Source: Thiotrichaceae bacterium UBA7357
GTDB lineage: Bacteria; Pseudomonadota; Gammaproteobacteria; Eutrophobiales; Eutrophobiaceae
Direction of reading: 5' to 3'
Assembly: GCA_002470825.1 (NCBI GenBank)
Contig: DKOR01000034.1
Span: forward strand, 1-64,000
Length of the DNA stretch: 64,000 nt
Of the stretch, positions 27,202 to 34,495 are shown piece by piece (positions within the stretch are counted from its first letter, which is position 1; each line of letters begins with the position of its first letter). Made by a program: the position numbers and the translations under genes. The notes beneath the pieces are model-generated. The model ran no database searches. It saw only the letters and a list, made by a program, of their open reading frames with translations, and was not told where the DNA came from.

Positions 27202-27699
27202 TTGAAAGAACTTCGATTGATTGATGATGGTGATTCATTCAGAAAATCTGCTTATCGATATATAAAAGACTCTGATTTCTTTGTCGACTTTAACGATGAT
27301 GAAATAGATATTCTAGCACGTTGGACTAGGGCTTATTCGGCCGATACTGGTTGCGTCGTATTGAATGAAGGGGATAAAAGTAGATGTCTTTGTATCATTA
27401 TCAATGGCGAAGTAAATATTTTCAAAAGGCTACCAGATGAGCATTTAAAGATTGCAGAAGTAGTGTCGGGAGAATCAATCGGTGAAATGGGTATTATAGA
27501 TGGTGAACCTTTCTCAGCCTCAGCAATTGCATCTAAAGATTCCATTGTGTTACTAATTTCGAGTGAAGATTTTGAAGATATAGTTAAAGAAAACATAGCG
27601 CTTGGTAACAAATTGTTATGGAAGCTTGCCAAAATATTGACCGCACGCTTAAGACTTACGACTAAACGGCTCGCTGAATTATTAACAGGTAAAACATAA
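27202..27699 (+). CDS. Cyclic nucleotide-binding domain protein
   Basis: The 165-residue protein is essentially one cNMP-binding fold (about residues 30-150), with GCVVLNEGDKSRCLCIIINGEVNIF and the phosphate-binding-cassette-like GESIGEMGIIDGEPFSASAIA. No DNA-binding helix-turn-helix follows, so it is not a CRP-type activator by itself. The start is TTG with a good ribosome site. It ends 16 bases from the PPTase gene on the opposite strand. It could sense cAMP or c-di-GMP and work through a partner; no partner is evident. Confidence 0.8.
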   Translation: MKELRLIDDGDSFRKSAYRYIKDSDFFVDFNDDEIDILARWTRAYSADTGCVVLNEGDKSRCLCIIINGEVNIFKRLPDEHLKIAEVVSGESIGEMGIIDGEPFSASAIASKDSIVLLISSEDFEDIVKENIALGNKLLWKLAKILTARLRLTTKRLAELLTGKT

Positions 27700-27715
27700 T
27701 ATATGTTCGAATACA

Positions 27716-28438
27716 CTATTGATGTAGGATTATATCGCTATCTTCAGTAGAAATAGTTAAAGCTGTTTTATAACTATCGAGTTCGAATATGTTATAAGTA
27801 AACCAACTATCTTTTAAGGGGACAGACGTGACAACTTTAACTCCAACCTCACAGTCACTATCTAATATAATAGAAAAATTTTTGAGCCCAAATTTAATTC
27901 CATGACCTGTTGCTTTAACAAATGATTCCTTTCGAGCCCAGATACGATAAAAAATATCGCGCTGATTGTCATAATGAAACTTTTGTAGTTCATCATATTC
28001 TTGCTCACTAAAAAATCGTTTTGATAATTTTTTATAATCAACATGAAGATCCATTAATTCTATATCTACGCCTACTTTATTGTTTAATGAGACTGCTATC
28101 AGCGCATAATTTCCCGAGTGTGATACATTGAACCCTATTGGTTTACCATTTAATAATTCTTTGATACTTGGTTTCCCATTCTCCTCATGAAAAATATTAA
28201 TTTTTTCATATGACTTACTCATAGCGATAGACAATAATATTCTCAATATACTTCGCGTTATAATAAACTGATCTTTTTTTTCAACAATCTTAAAATTTTC
28301 TGCTCTAATTAGTTCATCATCTGACAAATACTTAATACATTCCTTACTATCAAATAAATCAAGTTTAATTAAGTACACATGAGTTTTATTATTTAAAAGT
28401 ACTAACCTTTCTTGTGATATTTGCTCGATATTATTCAT
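27716..28438 (-). CDS. Sfp-type 4'-phosphopantetheinyl transferase
   Basis: This enzyme family converts apo-acyl carrier proteins to the holo form using coenzyme A. The magnesium-binding motif VGVDIELMD and the catalytic WARKESFVKATGHGI are present, with the earlier GKPSIKELLNGKPIGFNVSHSG. The 240 residues fit the long Sfp type used with PKS and Pfa synthases. It overlaps oleD by ATGA and is the last gene of the minus-strand lipid run. Its natural target is presumably the three ACP domains of PfaA, making it the PfaE equivalent. Confidence 0.88.
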   Translation of the reverse strand: MNNIEQISQERLVLLNNKTHVYLIKLDLFDSKECIKYLSDDELIRAENFKIVEKKDQFIITRSILRILLSIAMSKSYEKINIFHEENGKPSIKELLNGKPIGFNVSHSGNYALIAVSLNNKVGVDIELMDLHVDYKKLSKRFFSEQEYDELQKFHYDNQRDIFYRIWARKESFVKATGHGIKFGLKNFSIILDSDCEVGVKVVTSVPLKDSWFTYNIFELDSYKTALTISTEDSDIILHQ

Positions 28439-29433
28439 TTCTGCTTTTCTATATCGAATGATGCTTTAAGACGTTTCATACCCTCATCAACACTAATTTT
28501 TGGTTTATACAATAAGTCTCTTTTAGCTGCTGTCAGATCAAACCAATGTGCTGTAGATAATTGCATAGCAATAAATCGAGTCATTAATGGCTCGCGCTTA
28601 ATCTTAAATAGAGAATAAACGCATTCAAAAATAATCCCTGTATAATAAGCTACACGCTCATTAATACTTTTTGTTACTGGCGGTAGATTAACAACTGCTA
28701 AAATTTTATTAATCAAATCTGACATTGTAATAGGCTCATCATTACTGATGAAATAAGCCTTGCCAGCACATTTTTCATCTTTTTGTAAATCATCTCCGGC
28801 AAGTAGATGTGCATCAACAGCATTATCGATATAACATGAATCGACTTTGTTTTTTTTATTCCCAACCAATCTTAATCGTCCAGCATTCGCACGCCTAATA
28901 ACACGAGGGACCAGATGTCTATCACCTGGCCCCCAAATCAAATGCGGTCTCAACGCAACTGTTTTAAGTTTTGCATTATTCGAAGCTAATATGAGTTGCT
29001 CTGCTACTGCCTTAGTCTCTTGATAGGCATTGAAAAAATATTCTGTATAGGATGTTGATTCATCAATACCCTCTTCATTGCTACCATCAAATACTACACT
29101 CGGGGTACTAGTATAAACCAGATAATTAATATTATTTTTTTTACATGCGTTGATGACATTTTTTGTCGCGACTATATTAGCTTGATAATATTTATCATAA
29201 TCACCCCAAATACCCGCTAGTGCTGCAACATGATAAATAATGTTACAGTCAATAGCAGCAGCATCTATATCATCAACCTTACACAAATCACCCTGAATCG
29301 ACTCAACGCCTAGTTCTATCAATTCTGGATAATAACCTCGTTGAATTGACCTGACCGCTTCTCCTCGCGCCAATAGAGCCCTGATAATTGCACCCCCTAG
29401 GAATCCACCACCACCAGTTACTAAGGATCTCAT
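28435..29433 (-). CDS. oleD: OleD-like NAD(P)-dependent 2-alkyl-3-oxoalkanoate reductase
   Basis: OleD reduces the 2-alkyl-3-keto acid made by OleA to the beta-hydroxy acid. The 332-residue short-chain dehydrogenase (extended/epimerase type) has VTGGGGFLGGAIIRALL at the N-terminus, YTSTPSVVFDG as the active-site strand and the catalytic AYQETKAVAEQ. PHLIWGPGDRHLVPR is typical of the 3-beta-HSD/OleD group. It is coupled to oleC (ATGA overlap at 29430-29433) and to the PPTase (ATGA at 28435-28438). Confidence 0.87.
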   Translation of the reverse strand: MRSLVTGGGGFLGGAIIRALLARGEAVRSIQRGYYPELIELGVESIQGDLCKVDDIDAAAIDCNIIYHVAALAGIWGDYDKYYQANIVATKNVINACKKNNINYLVYTSTPSVVFDGSNEEGIDESTSYTEYFFNAYQETKAVAEQLILASNNAKLKTVALRPHLIWGPGDRHLVPRVIRRANAGRLRLVGNKKNKVDSCYIDNAVDAHLLAGDDLQKDEKCAGKAYFISNDEPITMSDLINKILAVVNLPPVTKSINERVAYYTGIIFECVYSLFKIKREPLMTRFIAMQLSTAHWFDLTAAKRDLLYKPKISVDEGMKRLKASFDIEKQK

Positions 29434-31094
29434 GATAATTTTCTCTCAGCCCATTCCGATAGTTTTTCACGCCCGATCTTGGCATTATGTCGAATATCAA
29501 CTGGAAAATTTGAATGAAATAAGATTTTTTTTATATTCCTTGTGTTCGAGTAATAACTACCCAATTCTAATAATTCTTCAGTCAGTTTTTTTCTGTCATC
29601 ACTTTTATGATCAAGCTCTAACTCAATACAAATAACTGGTATGATTTTATTTTTCTGTTTAATACCAACTAAGGCAGAACGAAAAACTGATGCATGTTTA
29701 TTAAATACACCCTCGCAACATATAGTATAGAGGGTTTCAACATCTGTTATAACACGCTGGCTCTTACGTCCACAAAACCAAAGACGACCGTCATTGTCAA
29801 GATAACCGACATCTCCCATGCGATGATAAAACTTATTACCGACCTTTATTTTCGTCAAAACTGTTGCGTTATGACGGTTAAAATAAGATTTAGTGACCTG
29901 TGGTCCTCTGACACAAATCTCACCAATTTGATTAATATTTAACACTAATCTATTGTCCCATGTGGTAATAGCGTCATCGGTGATTTTAATAATTCTTGTG
30001 TCTATGCTAGGGACCGGTACTCCAACACAGACACCCTTGCCTGCAATCGTCGCTTTTGCAGTCTCATTCAGGATGACATTACTACCAACAGAACTCACAG
30101 GAAGTGACTCCGTTGCTCCATAGGGTGTAAATATTTGCACATCATTATTGAGTAATAATGAGAACCTTTTAAGTACTGAAGCTGCGACTGGAGCTCCCGC
30201 TGATAGCACTCTTTTTAGAGTCGGTAATTTCCTTTCGTTCACTTCGCCCCATTTGCCAACACGATTCAATAAAGCTGGTGAACCAAACATAGTCGTGCAC
30301 TGATAATCATTAACCGCATCAATAATAGTTTTTGGATTGACATGACCTGGTCGTGTAAAGTCCATTTTTGGAATAACAGACGTCATCCCTAATGCAGGAG
30401 CAAATAAAGCAAAAAGTGGAAATGTCGCTAAATCAATTTCGCCTTTTTGAATGTTATAGAGATTTTTTAATGCCTCATGTTGCGCTGTAAAGTTAGCATG
30501 TGTATAAGCAACACCTTTTGGAATACCTGTACTCCCACTCGTGAATAGGATTGCAGCCATATCTTCTGCGACTGTTTTGTGATTTTCAAAAAATCTGTCT
30601 TTTGCACTCGCTTTAACTTTTTCCAAAGTAGTTATAGTACGGGCTAATAAAAGATTATTACCTACAAGTACTGTCTTACTAATTGTTTTTTTTGCCCAGC
30701 CTAAGGTTATTCGAGCAATATGTGCGCTACTAATACCAATGAACGCTTCCGACTCAGCTTCTGCTAAACATTTACCTAAGTTTTTTATCCCCATGCCCGG
30801 ATCGACAGCAACTAAAACTGCCTCAAGTTTAAATAGGGCAAATATCAAGGCAAAAAAATCCAGTCCCGGTTTAACCATTAATACTGTGCGCATCCCCTTA
30901 GCTATTCCATAATTTCTTAAACCATTGGCAATCACATTGCTAATTTCATCGAGTTCCTTGTACGTATAGGTGTTTTTATAAAGTATAAGATTAGATTTAT
31001 CACTAGCACTTATTGATTGAACAACAACAGCGTGAGTGTCTGGCTGTTGTAATGCCATAACAGTCAAATGAGAGGCTATGTTTGGAGTAATCAT
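29430..31094 (-). CDS. oleC: OleC-like AMP-binding enzyme (beta-lactone synthetase)
   Basis: OleC uses ATP to turn the 2-alkyl-3-hydroxy acid into a beta-lactone. The 554-residue ANL-superfamily enzyme shows ILFTSGSTGIPKGVAYTH (ATP loop), FTPYGATESLPVS (the A5 motif), MGDVGYLDNDGRLWFCGRKSQRV (A7/A8) and a C-terminal Lys in RHNAKIGREKLSEW. Ordinary acyl-CoA ligases share these motifs; the OleC call depends on the oleA, oleB and oleD neighbours. It lies 19 bases after oleB. Confidence 0.87.
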   Translation of the reverse strand: MITPNIASHLTVMALQQPDTHAVVVQSISASDKSNLILYKNTYTYKELDEISNVIANGLRNYGIAKGMRTVLMVKPGLDFFALIFALFKLEAVLVAVDPGMGIKNLGKCLAEAESEAFIGISSAHIARITLGWAKKTISKTVLVGNNLLLARTITTLEKVKASAKDRFFENHKTVAEDMAAILFTSGSTGIPKGVAYTHANFTAQHEALKNLYNIQKGEIDLATFPLFALFAPALGMTSVIPKMDFTRPGHVNPKTIIDAVNDYQCTTMFGSPALLNRVGKWGEVNERKLPTLKRVLSAGAPVAASVLKRFSLLLNNDVQIFTPYGATESLPVSSVGSNVILNETAKATIAGKGVCVGVPVPSIDTRIIKITDDAITTWDNRLVLNINQIGEICVRGPQVTKSYFNRHNATVLTKIKVGNKFYHRMGDVGYLDNDGRLWFCGRKSQRVITDVETLYTICCEGVFNKHASVFRSALVGIKQKNKIIPVICIELELDHKSDDRKKLTEELLELGSYYSNTRNIKKILFHSNFPVDIRHNAKIGREKLSEWAERKLS

Positions 31095-31113
31095 TTACAG
31101 ATAAAAATCAAAC

Positions 31114-32010
31114 CTAAGTTTGACCTGCCTGCGTTTTTTCTAAAAAATTTTGAATAAGTGGAATCACTTCCTCTCCTGCATCTTCAAGTAGATAATGGCC
31201 AGCATCGAATTCATGATATTCAGCGTCTGGCATACGATTTTTCCATTCATCAAGATAATATTGATCAAACACAAAATCATTCAATCCCCAACAAATTAAT
31301 ATAGGCAACTTTGAAAACTGATCCAGATTTTTATCTACCTTATCAACATCATCATATGAAATATGATTTTTATCTAGCGGAATGTCTTCTACAAAGCGTA
31401 ATACCGAAAGTCGATTTGCCCAATGATTATGCGGAGACAGATAAGCCTTCTTTATATCACTCGTCATCGGCTTCCTTGACACACACTTAATAACACCCCC
31501 CCGACAAAATGCATTAAAACCTTGTATTAATAATGCACCTATTAATGGAGTGCGACTTAGCTTTAATTGCCAGGGAATCTGCTTAGCAAGGGGTATATGA
31601 AACCCAGCCGTATTAGATATAACCAGACGTTGTATTTTTTCAGGGTGACGTGTGGCGTAAGCCAGCCCGATCATACCGCCCCAATCATGCACAATGAGCG
31701 TTAGATTATTATCAATGCCAAGAAAGGATAACAACTCATCAAGATCATCAACCCGCTTTTTTAATGTAAAGTCATACTCACCGTCAGCCGGTTTATCTGA
31801 TAAGCCCATACCAATATGATCTGGCGCTATGCAATGGTATTTATCAATTAATGCGGTAAAAAGATGGCGATAATAAAATGACCAGCTCGGGTTACCATGA
31901 ATCATAACAATAGTCTCAGCATTCTCTTTACCGCCTTCGAGATAATGCATTTGTTTGTTATTTATCGTGGCATAACAGGAAGATTCTGAGGGGTAATTGG
32001 GATATTGCAT
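31114..32010 (-). CDS. oleB: OleB-like alpha/beta hydrolase (beta-lactone decarboxylase)
   Basis: OleB, a haloalkane-dehalogenase-like hydrolase, decarboxylates the beta-lactone to the cis-olefin. The 298-residue protein has HGNPSWSFYYRHL (oxyanion region), the nucleophile elbow VHDWGGMIGLAYA with Asp109 as nucleophile, and a C-terminal catalytic His in DAGHYLLEDAGEEV. Asp instead of Ser at the elbow is the dehalogenase/OleB hallmark. It follows dinB after a 100-base gap, the only break of that size in the minus-strand run. Confidence 0.87.
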   Translation of the reverse strand: MQYPNYPSESSCYATINNKQMHYLEGGKENAETIVMIHGNPSWSFYYRHLFTALIDKYHCIAPDHIGMGLSDKPADGEYDFTLKKRVDDLDELLSFLGIDNNLTLIVHDWGGMIGLAYATRHPEKIQRLVISNTAGFHIPLAKQIPWQLKLSRTPLIGALLIQGFNAFCRGGVIKCVSRKPMTSDIKKAYLSPHNHWANRLSVLRFVEDIPLDKNHISYDDVDKVDKNLDQFSKLPILICWGLNDFVFDQYYLDEWKNRMPDAEYHEFDAGHYLLEDAGEEVIPLIQNFLEKTQAGQT

Positions 32011-32020
32011 AAGCTACTGG

Positions 32021-32034
32021 TTTTCATATGAAAA
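32021..32034. repeat. 14-bp perfect palindrome upstream of oleB
   Basis: TTTTCATATGAAAA ends 11 bases before the oleB start. The identical 14-mer occurs at 56975-56988, across the hpnA start. It may be an operator or chance in AT-rich DNA. Confidence 0.3.
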
Positions 32035-32110
32035 TATAATTATAAATCGAACTAGTTTACTGAATATTAACTTATACACCAAGTATATCAGGCGAATAGT
32101 TTAGTCGCGT

Positions 32111-33235
32111 CTAAAGTAAATTCATCTGCTCTGTTTCATCGGTTTGATCAACACGCTTTTCCTGGAACTTGGACGTACTCACACCTAATAGACGTACTTT
32201 GCGTTTATCTACTTCTGTCTGGGTTAATAGACTTTTCACAGTTGCAAAAATATTGCTCGCAGATAGTGTGGGTTTGTCTAGTGTGCGACTACGTGTTATT
32301 TGTTCAAAATTTGCGTATTTAACTTTTAAGATGATTGTCTGTGCGGATAAATTTTTATCGAATAATATTCTCGAAACACTGTTAGATAGTTCTTCCAAAA
32401 TAGAAAACATGTAATTGGTGTCGCCCGTGTCTTTACTAAATGTTGTTTCCTTACCGACGGATTTTCGTTCACGATGGCTGTTTACCGGTCGAAGGTCGAC
32501 ACCACGTGAAATTGAATAATAAAAATGGCCTGCCTTGCCGAATTTCTTGACGAGTTCATTTAGATCTTTTTGCAAAAGATCTTCACCCGTATAAATACCA
32601 AATTCTTTCATACGTTTCTCGGTTGCTTTACCGATACCATGAAACTCTCGTACTGGTAATGTCTTGATAAAATCGGGACCTTGTTCAGGGGTGATTAAAT
32701 ATAGTCCATCCGGCTTATCAATATCCGAGGCTATTTTTGCTAAAAATTTATTGTATGACACACCTGCAGAGGCATTAAGATTGGTTTTTTTTTTAATTAA
32801 ATATTTGATCTCTTTTGCGATTAAGGTTGCCGAACCTAAATGCCCCTGGTTATGAGTGACATCGAGGTAAGCCTCGTCTAAAGATAACGGCTCGACTAGA
32901 TTCGTAAACTGCCGAAATACAGCATGAATTTCTGCAGAGACTTCACGATATGCAGTAAAACGTGGTTTTAAAAAAATAGCGTCAGGGCAGCGCTGATGTG
33001 CTTGTATAGCTGACATTGCTGAGTGTATGCCAAACTTCCGTGCCTCATAACTACAGGCAGCAACGACACCTCGTTGTTCTAATGTGCCGCCAACGACGAC
33101 TGGTTTGCCACGATATTCAGGATAATCACGCTGTTCGACCGAGGCATAGAAGGCATCCATATCGACATGGATGATTTTACGTTGAACTGGATTTTCTTCG
33201 AGCTTTTCCGTATTCACGACTCGTTGAGAATACAA
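32111..33235 (-). CDS. dinB: DNA polymerase IV (Y family)
   Basis: DinB is the error-prone translesion polymerase. Catalytic motifs IIHVDMDAFYASVEQRDYPEY and EPLSLDEAYLDVT are intact. The little finger domain shows SVGKETTFSKDTGD. The 374 residues are slightly longer than usual because the first frame start is a TTG at 33235; a GTG at 33217 is another choice and neither has a clear ribosome site. The gene has no obvious link to lipid synthesis yet lies between oleA and oleB on the same strand. I did not see a clear LexA box in the 51-base gap upstream. Confidence 0.93.
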   Translation of the reverse strand: MYSQRVVNTEKLEENPVQRKIIHVDMDAFYASVEQRDYPEYRGKPVVVGGTLEQRGVVAACSYEARKFGIHSAMSAIQAHQRCPDAIFLKPRFTAYREVSAEIHAVFRQFTNLVEPLSLDEAYLDVTHNQGHLGSATLIAKEIKYLIKKKTNLNASAGVSYNKFLAKIASDIDKPDGLYLITPEQGPDFIKTLPVREFHGIGKATEKRMKEFGIYTGEDLLQKDLNELVKKFGKAGHFYYSISRGVDLRPVNSHRERKSVGKETTFSKDTGDTNYMFSILEELSNSVSRILFDKNLSAQTIILKVKYANFEQITRSRTLDKPTLSASNIFATVKSLLTQTEVDKRKVRLLGVSTSKFQEKRVDQTDETEQMNLL

Positions 33236-33286
33236 AGATTTAAATTTTTAAAAATTATTAAGCAGCGTTTTAACAAGTTTGATTCC

Positions 33287-34486
33287 TTACCATTCCCAAC
33301 CAAGCATCAGACAATTTAAGCCGCTGCCTATGCCAAGGAAACTAACCCTGTCGCCCTTCTTTAAGAATTGTCTTTGGTCAGCAATGGCTGCTGTTAATGG
33401 CACCGAGACAGTGCCGATATTGCCCAAATATTTATAGGTACTAAAATCTTTTTCAGGCGCAATACCAAGTTCTTTTAATATTGTATCACGATGGCCTTCT
33501 CCAACCTGATGACAAATCACTTTATCAACTTGATCTCTAGCCCATCCCATCTTCATTAAAAAGGAACCCCAGGTTTTTACACCTAAAATGGCGCCATGCT
33601 TTAAAACGGAGACAGAATCAGTCGACATGAATTCAGACAGTGCCGCTGGTAACTTTTCTTTAGGTAACACGCTAGATAAAGCAGGTGGTAACTTATCACT
33701 AGACATCACTTCTTTAACAACTGAAGGGATAACATCAGGTTTCATTATTTGATCAATTGCTGCTAATAACTTATCTGGAGAAAAGACAAATTCACCGATG
33801 GCGACGGGTGATATTGAAACACCCCAACGACAAAGTTTGTGATGTTCTGGTGCAGATTGATTTGCACCACCCAACAGGCGATGTGTTTCTTTATTATCAA
33901 ACGAGCCATCTGTCAATAATACTGCTGCGGCGCCTGAACCGCCCGTTAGCGTTGCCAGAGAACTGGAAAACATATCAATCGTTTTGTCTTTTAACATGCG
34001 CTCGATCATGATCTCAACGATTTCACGTGAGGTCTCGCACGATACGACCATGCCGGCACGGATCTGCTTTAATTCGATGCGATTAGCGATATCAATAATG
34101 CCGTTCATAACACCCAAGCAGGCATTTGAAATATCATAGATATTGGCATCGTCACTAATGCCTAATTGCGCGGCTACAGCACAAGCTGTAGCCGGTTCAA
34201 AATTTTCTCGGCAGACACCTGTATAAACGAGTGCCTCAATATCTTTTGCCTCAACATTTGATTGTTCTAAGGCTTTTTTAGCAGCACTTGCAGCACCATC
34301 AGACAAAATATGTCCTTTTTCCCACCAACGACGTTCATAAATACCCGTCAAAGATTCTAATTGTCCCGGCGCTATATGGAGAGCGTCATACATAGGCATG
34401 AGCCGTTGTTCCAGGTCCTCGGAAGTGATCACTACCGGTGGTAGCTCATAGCCGATAGACTCCATATGTACGCGTGAATATTTCAT
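33287..34486 (-). CDS. oleA: OleA-like thiolase-superfamily condensing enzyme with an insert
   Basis: OleA joins two fatty acyl thioesters head to head by non-decarboxylative Claisen condensation. The KAS-III-like core is complete: the catalytic Cys123 in ISNACLGVMNG, His in VICHQVGEGHRDT and Asn in YLGNIGTVSVPL. At 399 residues it is longer than the usual roughly 340, because of an insert at about residues 238-289 containing 13-residue repeats (DKLPPALSSVLPK, EKLPAALSEFMST). It lies 9 bases after pfaC, so it should be made together with the Pfa synthase. A generic 3-oxoacyl-ACP synthase III is the alternative, but the ole neighbours favour OleA. Confidence 0.88.
   Translation of the reverse strand: MKYSRVHMESIGYELPPVVITSEDLEQRLMPMYDALHIAPGQLESLTGIYERRWWEKGHILSDGAASAAKKALEQSNVEAKDIEALVYTGVCRENFEPATACAVAAQLGISDDANIYDISNACLGVMNGIIDIANRIELKQIRAGMVVSCETSREIVEIMIERMLKDKTIDMFSSSLATLTGGSGAAAVLLTDGSFDNKETHRLLGGANQSAPEHHKLCRWGVSISPVAIGEFVFSPDKLLAAIDQIMKPDVIPSVVKEVMSSDKLPPALSSVLPKEKLPAALSEFMSTDSVSVLKHGAILGVKTWGSFLMKMGWARDQVDKVICHQVGEGHRDTILKELGIAPEKDFSTYKYLGNIGTVSVPLTAAIADQRQFLKKGDRVSFLGIGSGLNCLMLGWEW
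33622..33775 (-). repeat. 13-residue repeats inside oleA
   Basis: Two clear and one weaker 13-residue units with the pattern (D/E)KLPxALSxxxx lie in tandem. At DNA level TGGTAACTT recurs at 33647-33655 and 33686-33694, exactly 39 bases apart, which points to duplication. Confidence 0.6.
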
Positions 34487-34495
34487 ATACTCATT

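Noticed and set aside
27333..27716. 127-codon frame antisense to the cyclic-nucleotide-binding gene
   Set aside because: The plus-strand gene has a recognisable domain and ribosome site; the antisense frame has neither.
33287..34486. Ordinary FabH (3-oxoacyl-ACP synthase III)
   Set aside because: Sequence character and the oleB, oleC, oleD genes nearby favour OleA, though the core fold is shared.
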